Source: Planctomycetota bacterium
Lineage (GTDB): Bacteria > Planctomycetota > UBA1135 > UBA2386
Direction of reading: 5' to 3'
Assembly: GCA_016713175.1 (NCBI GenBank)
Contig: JADJPQ010000027.1
Span: 62,001 to 126,000, forward strand
DNA: 64,000 bases
Both the position numbers and the translations under genes were made by a program. Below, in pieces: positions 1 through 8,597 of the stretch. Below the pieces are notes generated by a model. That model was not told the DNA's origin. It searched no databases and saw nothing but the letters and a program-made list of their open reading frames with translations. Positions within the stretch are counted from its first letter, which is position 1, and each line of letters begins with the position of its first letter.

Positions 1-122
1 TGGCGGAGAAGCCAACGACACCAGCACCAGCTCCCGTATTGGCGAAGCTGCGCGAGAAGCCGCGACCCGGGATGACGCTGGCCGAGTTCCTGGCCCGACG
101 CCGGCCGGACCAGGCACGATGA
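1..122 (+). CDS. C-terminal end of an unidentified protein (5' part outside window)
   Basis: Only about the last 39 codons are visible, in the frame that closes at the TGA of 120-122. The tail is rich in Pro, Ala, Lys and Arg and ends in ARRRPDQAR. That looks like a low-complexity basic C-terminus, and no domain can be recognised. An internal ATG at 72 could start a 16-residue peptide but is more likely just a Met codon. The family cannot be named from this fragment. Confidence 0.45.
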   Translation, partial: AEKPTTPAPAPVLAKLREKPRPGMTLAEFLARRRPDQAR

Positions 123-186
123 CACCGGCGCCCTGGCGCTGACGCCCGCGGCCCCTCGCTGGGCGACCATCGACGATCCAGCCGGT

Positions 187-681
187 TCAGGGATGGAACA
201 GGTGTCGGTCGTGACCCGCGCCGAGTTCGATCATCATCAGGCGCGCGAACTTCTGGCAGTTGTTGTGCAGCAGCTTGTACTCCGGTCCGCACATCCGGGT
301 CACCTTGATGTAGGCCTGCTCCAACGCCGCGCCCGTCACCGTGACCGGATTGGGTTTGTACGACTTGCTCCACACGTAGGGGTTCGCCGCGTTGTCGTCC
401 CACTCGGACTCGATCACGATCTCGCCATCGTCGTTGCCGAACAGCCCGAAGCTGAGGACCCAGTCGCCGCCTTCGGTCTGGACGAAGAGCTGGCTGTGGT
501 GCGGCATCCCGCGCTTGGCCACCGAGCCCACCTTGCGCCAGCCGTGGTAGACGAGGTAGTTGGCGGCGGGGTCCAGGCCGTTGATCTGGCCGCCGATCCC
601 GTTCGGATCGCGGTTGGACTTGGACTGCTGGCTACTCTCGCTGGGAGTCTGCGCGCTTCTGGATCGGGAACCGAAAGGCAT
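187..681 (-). CDS. Small protein resembling permuted papain-like (LRAT/YiiX-type) hydrolases
   Basis: The 164-residue protein starts at ATG 681. The first ~40 residues are polar and low in complexity (Ser, Gln, Asn). The folded part has a His pair at residues 61-62 (GMPHHSQLFV) and a single Cys in NNCQKFA at about residue 142. His before Cys, with an Asn-Cys-x-x-Phe context, is the order seen in circularly permuted papain-like proteins such as LRAT and YiiX. This is a motif resemblance only, so the function is open. There is no signal peptide or membrane segment. It stands alone, downstream of tRNA-Val on the same strand. It could equally be an unrelated planctomycete family. Confidence 0.6.
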   Translation of the reverse strand: MPFGSRSRSAQTPSESSQQSKSNRDPNGIGGQINGLDPAANYLVYHGWRKVGSVAKRGMPHHSQLFVQTEGGDWVLSFGLFGNDDGEIVIESEWDDNAANPYVWSKSYKPNPVTVTGAALEQAYIKVTRMCGPEYKLLHNNCQKFARLMMIELGAGHDRHLFHP

Positions 682-913
682 GGCTCTTCACCTCGAGATG
701 CATGGAGGAAGGAGCGCGCCCCGGATCGCGGGGCGGGACGTGAGCACGATCCCGGGCATCGACTCCGCAGTCAATCTGCCCGGCCAGAACCGCGGAACGG
801 GGTCGGCGTCTTCCCATGCAGGACGACGGTGAGAAGTGGCGGGCCGTTCAGGATTCGCCGGCAAGCCGCGCGCGCGCGGCGATTCCACGGTGCCGCGCTG
901 GACCATCATGTCG
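682..913. other. Gene-poor spacer between the 164-aa gene and tRNA-Val
   Basis: I see no convincing gene here. The short open frames on both strands have arginine-rich shadow translations typical of GC-rich non-coding sequence. No RBS-plus-ORF pair or RNA fold stands out, apart from the small hairpin next to the tRNA listed separately. Confidence 0.4.
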
Positions 914-928
914 CGCGCCTCCGGCGCG
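914..928 (-). terminator. Short hairpin just downstream of tRNA-Val
   Basis: A perfect 6-bp stem (CGCGCC/GGCGCG) with a 3-nt loop lies 6 nt past the 3' CCA of the tRNA. No T tract follows on the minus strand, so it may only be a weak terminator or a processing barrier. Confidence 0.3.
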
Positions 929-934
929 GGAACG

Positions 935-1010
935 TGGTGGGCCGTGCAGGATTCGAACCTGCGACTTCGACCTTGTGACGATCGCACTCTACCAACTGAG
1001 TTAACGGCCC
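935..1010 (-). tRNA. tRNA-Val, anticodon CAC, CCA encoded
   Basis: The minus strand folds as a full cloverleaf. The acceptor is GGGCCGT paired with ACGGCCC, the D stem is ACTC/GAGT with loop AGTTGGTA, and the anticodon stem is CGATC/GGTCG. The anticodon loop is GTCACAA, which puts T at 33 and CAC at 34-36, and the T arm contains GGTTCGAATCC. The 3' CCA is encoded. Reading the loop as GTC (Asp) would remove the obligatory U33, so Val is preferred. It decodes GUG. Confidence 0.9.
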
Positions 1011-1114
1011 GAAAACCACAGAGCAACCGGCCGAAACCGGGGCCGACAACCTAGCGACCCTGCCCACCGCCTGCAAGTGCGAGTTTCACGGCGCCGCATC
1101 GCCCACCCGCCCCG

Positions 1115-2509
1115 TCAGAACCCGCCGCCAGCCCCCGTTCCGGCCTCCACCGCCAGCAGCCGCGGCTGCCCCACCCCGGGCAGCACCACGACGAACCCGC
1201 CACCCCCGAGCGGCGAATCCTCGCACCAGATCATCCCGCCAAACCGCGCGACGATCACCCGCGCCGTCGCCAGCCCGAGCCCCGTTCCGGTCGGCTTGTC
1301 GGTCAGGTGATCCGGCAGCTGCGAGAACTTCTCGAACACCGCCTGCCGCTGCTGCGTCGGCACGCCTGGGCCGGTGTCGTCGATCCGCAACGACCACGAA
1401 CCATCCCGCTCGGCGACCGTGACCACCACCTTGCCGCCGGAGGGCGTGAACTTCAGACCATTGTCGATCAGGTTGCTGCACACCTGCCGCAGCCGCGCTG
1501 CATCCGCGACCACCAGCGGAGGCGAGCCCTCGACCTTCAGCTCGAGGTCGACACCGGTCGCCGCCGACTTGCCGGCGATGTCGACCACCACCTCGCGCGC
1601 CAGCGCAGTGGCATCCAGTTCGGCGTTCTCGAAGCGGGCATCGCCGCTCTCGAGCTGCAGGTAGTCGAACACGCCATCGACCATCCGGCTCAACGCCTTG
1701 CCTTCGTCGAGGATCACGCGAACGAACTCCGGCCACTCGATCGACTCGCCGGGCATCATGCTGGCCAGGATCTCGGCGTAGGCGACGATGTTGGTCAGCG
1801 GCGTGCGCAATTCGTGCGAGATGCTCGACAGGAAACGGTCCTTCAGCCGGGCCAGCTCGTGGCCGCGAGTCGCATCGACCAGCAGGAACACGGTGCCGAA
1901 ATCGTGGCCCGAACGCGCCGACCGGACCGGCACCGCGGTCAGGTCGTAGACGCGGTCGCCACAGGGGATCGCCGAGTAGCGGATCTGCGAGTCCGCGACC
2001 TGGCGGCGCGCATCTTCGTCGCGCAGCGCCTCGAACGCATCGCGGGCGCGGCGCGCGAGTTCACTGCACAAGACATCCCACAGCGGCCGGCCCTCGGGGG
2101 ATTGCGTGCCGTCGGGCATCGCCCGTCGCGCGGCGGGATTGGCCAGCACGACCTCACCGGCGGCATCGACGACCAGCACGCCCTCGAGCAGCGCTTCGAG
2201 CACCGAACGGACGCGGTCGAGCGACAGTTCCATCGCCAGCAACCGCGCCTCGTGATCGCGTTGCCCGGCCAGCACACCCGCTCGCGTCGCGTCGGCCAGG
2301 CGCCGCACTGGCTGACGCCCGTTCGCGACGACCCCGAGCGCCGCGGCAGCTCCGGCCAGGACCGCGATCTGCACACCGGTACAGCCCACCGCCGCGGCCA
2401 CCGCGGCAAGCGCCGCAGTGGTCATCAGCATGCGCCAGGAGCGGCGCCGGCGGTCGGTCGCTGCCGATCCGGCGCCGTTCGGCGGCCCGGTGTCCGGTGG
2501 GCTGATCAC
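1115..2509 (-). CDS. PAS-domain sensor histidine kinase (orphan)
   Basis: The start is GTG 2509, giving 464 residues. Order of parts: two hydrophobic helices at about 27-62, with no sizeable periplasmic loop; a PAS-like domain at about 100-215; HisKA with the phospho-acceptor His232 in SISHELRTPLTN; then HATPase_c with N box Asn350 (NLIDNGLKF), G1 DDTGPGVP at 377-384 and G2 GTGLGL at 408-413. All ATP-binding motifs are intact, so it should be an active kinase. No response regulator is adjacent, so the partner is unknown. The lack of a periplasmic loop suggests it senses through the PAS domain or the membrane. GATAAC sits 8 nt before the GTG and no Shine-Dalgarno is seen. Confidence 0.9.
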   Translation of the reverse strand: MISPPDTGPPNGAGSAATDRRRRSWRMLMTTAALAAVAAAVGCTGVQIAVLAGAAAALGVVANGRQPVRRLADATRAGVLAGQRDHEARLLAMELSLDRVRSVLEALLEGVLVVDAAGEVVLANPAARRAMPDGTQSPEGRPLWDVLCSELARRARDAFEALRDEDARRQVADSQIRYSAIPCGDRVYDLTAVPVRSARSGHDFGTVFLLVDATRGHELARLKDRFLSSISHELRTPLTNIVAYAEILASMMPGESIEWPEFVRVILDEGKALSRMVDGVFDYLQLESGDARFENAELDATALAREVVVDIAGKSAATGVDLELKVEGSPPLVVADAARLRQVCSNLIDNGLKFTPSGGKVVVTVAERDGSWSLRIDDTGPGVPTQQRQAVFEKFSQLPDHLTDKPTGTGLGLATARVIVARFGGMIWCEDSPLGGGGFVVVLPGVGQPRLLAVEAGTGAGGGF

Positions 2510-2638
2510 GTTTCCCGGTTATCGACGGTCCTGCCGGATCGCCTTGATGCCCGAGCGCGGCCGCGGAACCGATCCGCGATTGAGACCGGGACGATCCAAT
2601 GCCGATGAACGGAACCGACCCGGTCGAGGACCATCGGA

Positions 2639-5600
2639 ATGCTCGAGTTTGCCTTGCTGCCCCTGTTGTCGCCGCCACAGGAACCGAACGCACCGCCGCC
2701 GGCGCCGCTGCTCGAGGCGGCGCCGCTGGACCTTCCGTACCGGCCCGGTCCCGAGCGCTGGCTACCGGCCGACTGCCCGCTGGCCATCGTGCTTGCCGAG
2801 CTCGACGACACGGGTGGCGAACTCGCCCGGTCGGGCCTGGCGCACGCCTGGCAGACCGGCGCCTTCGACGAAGCCCGCCAACTGCTGCGCTCGATCGGGA
2901 GTCAGCTGACCGTGAGTACCGGCCTCGACGAGACCCAGATCGTCGACACGCTCGCGGCCGGCCTTGCGATCGGCTGGCTCGGCGTCACCGACGATGGCCA
3001 GCCCGATGTGGTGATCGTGCTCGACACCGAACGACACGCCGACGCGTTCGCGACCTGCCTGCGGCGCTGGCGCGGAGAGCAGCAGGAGTCACCATGGCAG
3101 TGCCGCTTCGGCGTCGGCGATGGCTTTGCCGCCACTGTCGGCAGCCGACTCGTGCTCGCGACCTCGGCCGCGACGGTGCAGGCAACCACACGGCGGCTCG
3201 CCACCGCCGACGGCGACTCGCTTGCCGACGACGCCGCGTTCGTCGCCCAGATGAAGGCCAGCGCACCAGCCGGCCACCGGCTGTTCACGGTGCACGTCAG
3301 GCCGCACGCCTGCCTGACCGCGCTCGGCGAGCTGAACGGCGCGCGACCCTGGCTCGGTGCCTTGGCTCTCGCCCTGCCCGACACCGCCTTCGCCAGCGTG
3401 CTGCACGGCAACGGCCAGATCCATGGCTGGTCGCGCTTGCATTGCCCGGATCTGCATGGCCTGCTCGCCGAACTGGTCGGCACGCCGCGCCGCCTGGAGG
3501 CCGACTGGAGTCGTTTCGTCGCCCCGGATGCACGCAGTTTCCTGGTCACCGCCGTCCACCCCGGCCGCATCGTCCGGGCCGCGGTCGAACTCGGCGAGCA
3601 ACTGGTTCCCGGGACTGCCGAGCAGTTCGCCAACACGCTGGCGCGCCTGCAGGCCCGGTGCGGCGCCGATCTGCAGCGCGACCTGCTCGACAACCTGACC
3701 GAAGGCGTGACCATCGTCGGCCACGATCGCGATGGCACCCCGGGCTTCTCCGTTCGCCTGCAGGTCGCCGACGCAGCCCGCGCGGCGCGCATGCTGACCG
3801 CCGCACTGCCGATGTCGCCGCTGCCGATCGAGACGTTCGACTGCGAAGGCATCCGGGCCTGGCGCCTTGCCAGCGACGGCCCGATGCAGGCGACGTTCGC
3901 GCTGGCCGGTGATGCGCTGCTGTTCGCCGGCGACGAGCAGTCCCTCGCCGCAGCAATCAGGCAGCAGCTGGCGCCACAGCCCAATCCCGAAGCCGTCGAC
4001 CTGCTCAGCAGCCTGCCCCCGGGTGCCACCTGGGCCAGCGTTCACGATCCGCGCGCCGAACTGATGGCCATGGGCATCGCTGGCCCGGTCGACACCGCGG
4101 CACCGGCTGGCGAAGGTCGATCGCCGTTGCATCCGGGTCGCAGCATCGTCGTCCGCGAAGAATCGGCGGTGCGGATCGAACAGTCGTCGACGCTTGGTGG
4201 CGCCTGGCTGTTGTCCGCGCTGCCGCACGGCCTGCCGACGCAATGGCTCGGCCAGCACACCGAACAGGGTGATCCGGCGACCATGTCGACCATCAAGGGC
4301 AGCCGCAACCCGGCCCTTCGCGACACCGTGGCGCCGCGAGCCGCGGCGATGCTGCAGGCCGTCGCCGATGCGCAGCGTGAACACATGACGCTGGCGGCCA
4401 GCGACGACGACGCCGACGACATTGCCGAGTTCGGGTCCCTGCGGGCGCTGCACGAACAGCCGGCGCTGGCGCGGGTTCTCGCCGGCAGCACCTGGGCCGG
4501 CGACGACGCCGTGCTCGAGGGCTGGCGCTTGCGCGTGTTGCTGCCGGCCACCGCCGACCAACGCGAACACCAGTTCGCGGCCGTCGTCTGGCCCGAAGGC
4601 CAGACCGGCCGGGCGTGGTTCCTGCGCGCCGATGGCGCCGTGTTCGGCAGCGACGAACTGTGCGCGACGACGCGCGCCGACGTCGCGCTCGAGGACCTGT
4701 TCCCCGACGGCGATCCGGGCAGCCCGCCAGGGTCCGGTTGGCGGCGGATCGACGCGCAGAACCTGACACTCGACGCCGGCACGGCCGACCCGACCGACGT
4801 CGCCGTGCTGCAGGCCGCCGAAGCGGCCGGCAAGAAACTCGATGCCGAAGGCGTCGCCCGACTGCTGCACGCCGACAGTCCCGAGGTTGCGGCGCGCGCA
4901 GCCTGGCTGCTCGGCCGCCACAAGGTCGAGCCGGCCGTGGGCGCGCTGTGCGATGCGCTCGGCACCCGGGCCGAAGTCGACGTCCGCCTGCAAGCGATGG
5001 CCGCCCTGGTGGCGATCGGCGCGCCCGCCGCGCGCGCCGCCGCGCTGGATGCGCTCGACGACAGCAGTCGCGACGTACGCGCGCTGGCGGCCCGCTACCT
5101 GACCCGTCATCGCAGCACTCAGACCGCCGACGCGCTGCTCGGCATGCTGTCCCAGTTCGGCCGCGAGCAGACCGACATCAAGCCGGTCGATCTGGTTGCC
5201 GCGCTGCTGGCACTGCACGACTTCGGCGACCCGGCGGCCCTGCTGCCCGCAGCAACCGCGGTGGCGATCGAGCACGCGGCAACGGGCCAGGCGCTGGCCT
5301 TCCTGTTCCAGCAGTTGTCGCCGAAACTGGCGCCAAAGGACGAAGCCACGACGCTGGTCGCGGTGCTCGACCACGCCGATGCGACGTTGCGCCGCTATGC
5401 GATCCAACGGCTGGGCGAACTGCGCGACGCCACGACCGCCACCGCACTGGAACGGCGCCTGGCCACCGAAGGGCCCGGCCTGCAGCCGCTGGTCAAGGTG
5501 TCGCTGGCGCAGATCCGCGGCGGCATCGAGACCGACGACGGCGACCTGCTCGAACGCGCGCGCAAGAACGGCGCGGCGATCGGCGAACTCGTGACCACGC

Positions 5601-5884
5601 GCTGGCAGAAGCTCGAGCCGACCGCGCAGTGGACCATCCTTGGCCTCGGCGGCGTCGCCGTGGTCGGACTGTTCCTGCTGCTGTTCGCGCGGCGCCGCGC
5701 CGACCGGGGACCGGACGCGGCGGATGTCGCCGCCGGCCTGGTCGCGCCGTCGGATCCGGCGATCGACGGCGACACCGTCATGACGGCGGCGGCGAACATG
5801 GACGCCACCGCGACTCCCGATCCGGTCGACGAGCAGGACATGGTCGGCACTGCCGCCGGCGACGACGAGGACAAACGGGCCTGA
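2639..5884 (+). CDS. Large HEAT-repeat membrane-anchored protein of unknown function
   Basis: 1081 residues from ATG 2639, with GAGGA 8 nt upstream. The N-terminus is hydrophobic and then Pro-rich, possibly a weak signal region. Residues ~40-690 form a long alpha/beta region I do not recognise. Residues ~700-960 contain helical HEAT-like repeats (for example VARLLHADSPEVAARAAWLL). One transmembrane helix lies at about 1000-1020, followed by an Arg-rich stop-transfer and an acidic cytoplasmic tail. The layout suggests an exported bulk domain held by a C-terminal anchor. The next gene starts 4 bp downstream and also ends with HEAT-like repeats plus an anchor, so the two probably act together. 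No catalytic motif is visible. Confidence 0.75.
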   Translation: MLEFALLPLLSPPQEPNAPPPAPLLEAAPLDLPYRPGPERWLPADCPLAIVLAELDDTGGELARSGLAHAWQTGAFDEARQLLRSIGSQLTVSTGLDETQIVDTLAAGLAIGWLGVTDDGQPDVVIVLDTERHADAFATCLRRWRGEQQESPWQCRFGVGDGFAATVGSRLVLATSAATVQATTRRLATADGDSLADDAAFVAQMKASAPAGHRLFTVHVRPHACLTALGELNGARPWLGALALALPDTAFASVLHGNGQIHGWSRLHCPDLHGLLAELVGTPRRLEADWSRFVAPDARSFLVTAVHPGRIVRAAVELGEQLVPGTAEQFANTLARLQARCGADLQRDLLDNLTEGVTIVGHDRDGTPGFSVRLQVADAARAARMLTAALPMSPLPIETFDCEGIRAWRLASDGPMQATFALAGDALLFAGDEQSLAAAIRQQLAPQPNPEAVDLLSSLPPGATWASVHDPRAELMAMGIAGPVDTAAPAGEGRSPLHPGRSIVVREESAVRIEQSSTLGGAWLLSALPHGLPTQWLGQHTEQGDPATMSTIKGSRNPALRDTVAPRAAAMLQAVADAQREHMTLAASDDDADDIAEFGSLRALHEQPALARVLAGSTWAGDDAVLEGWRLRVLLPATADQREHQFAAVVWPEGQTGRAWFLRADGAVFGSDELCATTRADVALEDLFPDGDPGSPPGSGWRRIDAQNLTLDAGTADPTDVAVLQAAEAAGKKLDAEGVARLLHADSPEVAARAAWLLGRHKVEPAVGALCDALGTRAEVDVRLQAMAALVAIGAPAARAAALDALDDSSRDVRALAARYLTRHRSTQTADALLGMLSQFGREQTDIKPVDLVAALLALHDFGDPAALLPAATAVAIEHAATGQALAFLFQQLSPKLAPKDEATTLVAVLDHADATLRRYAIQRLGELRDATTATALERRLATEGPGLQPLVKVSLAQIRGGIETDDGDLLERARKNGAAIGELVTTRWQKLEPTAQWTILGLGGVAVVGLFLLLFARRRADRGPDAADVAAGLVAPSDPAIDGDTVMTAAANMDATATPDPVDEQDMVGTAAGDDEDKRA

Positions 5885-5888
5885 GGCG

Positions 5889-7073
5889 ATGCCCGGTCGC
5901 CTCTGGTTGCCGACGCTCGCACTGTGCACGCTGGGTGCTCAGGAACCGGCGTGGGTGCAGCTCGCGCTGGCCGGAGATCCCGGCAACAGCAGCCCGCCGG
6001 CACTGGCCTGGCTGCGGCACGACGTGCTCTGCCAACGACCGGAATGGCCCGCAGAGCTGCCGGCTGGCGCGGCCATCGCGTTCCGCTGGACGCCGACGTC
6101 GTTGCGGATCTGGCGTTCGCAGGTCCTGCTGCCCGAAGGCGTGGCCATGGTCGGCGAGTTCGCGGTTCCTGGCCGCGAACCGATCCGCGTCGCCTGTGAA
6201 CAGGACGGTGTCGAGGAGTGGACCTGCACCGCCGGCGGCACCTTGCCCGAGCGGCTGCGCCGGCTCGCCCACCTGCTTGGCGTCAGCGTCACCGCCACCG
6301 CCACCCCACCCACCCTCGATCTCGCCGCTGCCCTCGGCAACCTCGCCGGTCCGGCAGCGGTCGGTGATCCGTTCCGCGAGTTGCTGCAACAGGGCGCCAC
6401 GAGCTGCGGTGAACTGACCTGGTCGACCTGGTCGCGGAACGGCGAGTTCGGCGTGCGCGGCCGCAGCGACGGCGGCCTGCTGCTGCCGGCGAGCTTGTTG
6501 CTGCTGGCCACGGTCGGCGAGGCGACGATCGACGACACGTTCTGGCAGTCGGCGCCGACGACGTTCGTCGAGCGCTGGTCGATGCGCGCCTATTCGCGCC
6601 GCGACGGCGATCGCGCCGAAGCGACCCGGCAATTGGTACGTTCCGACAACGGCCCCGACCGCGAGACGCTGCTCGACATGCTGCATGCCGACGAGGGCAG
6701 CCGGCTGGCGGCGATCGATGCGTTGGTCCGGCGCGGCGACCAGGACACGCTGCCGGCGATCATCCGCGCCGCCGAGGGCAGTTCGGATCTGGTCGCTGGC
6801 GCGGCGGTCGACGCGATGGAATCGCTGTGGCCGCATGCCCGCAACGTCACTCGGGCGAGCGTCCGCAAAGCGGTCAGCCAGAGCACGATCGCCGCACTGC
6901 ACGAACGGCTGGCGAGGTTGCCGACCGCCGCGCCGCGCCTGCGTCCCGAGGATTCGACCGCCGAGCGCAGCCATGCGTGGCGGATGCGGCTGCTGATCGG
7001 CCTGCTGATCCTGTCGGTCTGCCTGCATGGACTCTGGCGGCGCGAGTGCGCGCGCCTGGCGGCCGACGGCTGA
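5889..7073 (+). CDS. Membrane-anchored HEAT-like protein, partner of the upstream 1081-aa protein
   Basis: 394 residues. The ATG at 5889 lies 4 bp after the upstream stop, so translation is probably coupled. The N-terminus (MPGRLWLPTLALCTLGAQ) looks like a short signal peptide. The middle is an unrecognised domain with a secretin-N-like stretch (LRRLAHLLGVSVTATAT, LAAALGNL), followed at about 255-340 by short helical repeats similar to HEAT. One transmembrane helix lies at about 362-381 (LLIGLLILSVCLHGLW) with a short Arg-rich tail. It shares its architecture (exported, HEAT, C-terminal anchor) with its neighbour. Function unknown. Confidence 0.7.
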   Translation: MPGRLWLPTLALCTLGAQEPAWVQLALAGDPGNSSPPALAWLRHDVLCQRPEWPAELPAGAAIAFRWTPTSLRIWRSQVLLPEGVAMVGEFAVPGREPIRVACEQDGVEEWTCTAGGTLPERLRRLAHLLGVSVTATATPPTLDLAAALGNLAGPAAVGDPFRELLQQGATSCGELTWSTWSRNGEFGVRGRSDGGLLLPASLLLLATVGEATIDDTFWQSAPTTFVERWSMRAYSRRDGDRAEATRQLVRSDNGPDRETLLDMLHADEGSRLAAIDALVRRGDQDTLPAIIRAAEGSSDLVAGAAVDAMESLWPHARNVTRASVRKAVSQSTIAALHERLARLPTAAPRLRPEDSTAERSHAWRMRLLIGLLILSVCLHGLWRRECARLAADG

Positions 7074-7148
7074 GTTCCCGGCCCGGCAACAACGCCCGGC
7101 AGTCGCGCCTTCCCGTCATCGGATCGGCCCCTATCATCCCGGCCCCGC

Positions 7149-8594
7149 ATGGCCGACCCGCCCCCCGCTTCCGCGCTTCGTCGGCTCGCCCGCCACATCG
7201 TCTCCTCGTTGCGCGGCGAACAGCACGACTACACGCGCGGCAGTCTGCTGCGCGCGGTGTTCCTGCTGGCGGTGCCGATGGTGCTCGAGATGGCGCTCGA
7301 GTCGACGTTCGCGCTGGTCGACATCTGGTGGGTCAACCAGATCGATGCCGGCCTGTTCGGGGCCACCCCGACCGGCGGCGCGGCCGTGGCCGCGATCGGC
7401 GCCACCGAGGCATTGCTGACGATCATCTACGCCGTCGCGTTCGGGCTCGGCATGGCAGTCACCGCCACCGTGGCGCGGCGCGTCGGCGAACAGGACCTGC
7501 CCGGCGCCGCGCGAGCCGGCGGCCAGGCGGTCTGGCTGGCGCTGCTGACCGGCATCGGCACGGGTGTGCCCTGCTTGATCTTCGCCGAACCACTGCTGCA
7601 CTGGATGAGCGACGGCAACGACAAGGTCGTCGCCGAAGGCACGGCCTATGCGCGCTGGATCCTCGGCGGCAATGTGATCGTCACGCTGCTGTTCCTGCAG
7701 AACGCGATCTTCCGCGGCGCCGGCGATCCGGTGCTGGCGTTGAAGACCTTGGCGGTCGCCAACGGCATCAATCTGGTGCTCGATCCGTGCCTGATCTTCG
7801 GGCTCGGGCCGTTTCCGCAACTCGGAGTCACCGGCGCCGCGGTGGCGACGACGATCGGCCGCGGCACCGCGGTGATCTGGCAGACCTGGGTGCTGCATCG
7901 CGGCGCTGGTCGCGTGCGCGTCGATCGCGCCGCCATGCGGCTGGATGCACCGGTGATGCGTTCGCTGCTGCGCCTGTCGGCGGGCACCATCGGTCAGTTC
8001 CTGATCGGCACGTCGTCGTGGATCGTGCTGATGCGTCTGGTGCAGGAGTTCGGAGAGGCCGCCGCGGCCGGCTACACCACCGGCATCCGGATCCTGATGT
8101 TCGCGCTGCTGCCGGCGTGGGGTCTCAGCAACGCCGCCGCGACGCTGGTCGGGCAGAATCTCGGCGCCAGGCAACCCGATCGCGCCGAACGCTCGGTCTG
8201 GCTGACCGGGCTGCTCGACATGGCGTTTCTCGGCCTGGTGACCGCAGTGATGGAACTGCTGCCGGGCCCGATCATGGCGCAGTTCACGACCGATCCCGAG
8301 GTGTACCGCTACGGCGTCGACACGCTGCGCATCGTCGCCGCCGGCTACGTATTCTTCGCGTGGGGCATGGTCACCGTGCAGGCCTTCAACGGCGCCGGTG
8401 ACACCAGGACGCCGACCTGGCTGCACTTCCTGTTCTTCTGGGTGCTCGAACTGCCGCTCGCGTGGCTGCTGGCGATGCCGTGCGGTCTCGGGCCGCAGGG
8501 CGTGTTCTGGTCGGTGACGATCGCCGAGTCGCTGTTCGCGGTTGCGGCCGTGATCTGGTTCCGCCGCGGTCGCTGGAAGACGATCAAGGTCTGA
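7149..8594 (+). CDS. MATE-family multidrug/sodium or proton antiporter
   Basis: 481 residues from ATG 7149, the usual MATE length. The protein shows two internally related halves with about 12 membrane segments. MATE-type sequence includes LLRAVFLLAVPMVLEMALES near the N-terminus, an Ala/Gly-rich TM with GMAVTATVARRVGE, and the second-half equivalent GLSNAAATLVGQNLGARQPD, where the LVGQNLGA element is characteristic. The family exports cationic compounds from the cytoplasm using Na+ or H+. It is monocistronic, convergent with the PKD gene (3-bp gap). TATCAT lies 11 nt before the ATG with no Shine-Dalgarno. The substrate cannot be inferred. Confidence 0.92.
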   Translation: MADPPPASALRRLARHIVSSLRGEQHDYTRGSLLRAVFLLAVPMVLEMALESTFALVDIWWVNQIDAGLFGATPTGGAAVAAIGATEALLTIIYAVAFGLGMAVTATVARRVGEQDLPGAARAGGQAVWLALLTGIGTGVPCLIFAEPLLHWMSDGNDKVVAEGTAYARWILGGNVIVTLLFLQNAIFRGAGDPVLALKTLAVANGINLVLDPCLIFGLGPFPQLGVTGAAVATTIGRGTAVIWQTWVLHRGAGRVRVDRAAMRLDAPVMRSLLRLSAGTIGQFLIGTSSWIVLMRLVQEFGEAAAAGYTTGIRILMFALLPAWGLSNAAATLVGQNLGARQPDRAERSVWLTGLLDMAFLGLVTAVMELLPGPIMAQFTTDPEVYRYGVDTLRIVAAGYVFFAWGMVTVQAFNGAGDTRTPTWLHFLFFWVLELPLAWLLAMPCGLGPQGVFWSVTIAESLFAVAAVIWFRRGRWKTIKV

Positions 8595-8597
8595 CGG

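Noticed and set aside
938..1010. tRNA-Asp (GTC) instead of tRNA-Val (CAC)
   Set aside because: Placing GTC at 34-36 breaks the 5-bp anticodon stem and removes U33.
687..1026. Small ORFs around tRNA-Val on both strands
   Set aside because: They run through the tRNA and have Arg/Pro-rich translations without RBS support.
3089..5929. Open minus-strand frame of 946 codons opposite the HEAT protein
   Set aside because: The translation is dominated by Arg, Gly, Gln and Ala in shadow-like patterns, with no domain; it arises because GC-rich genes rarely contain stops in the antisense frame.
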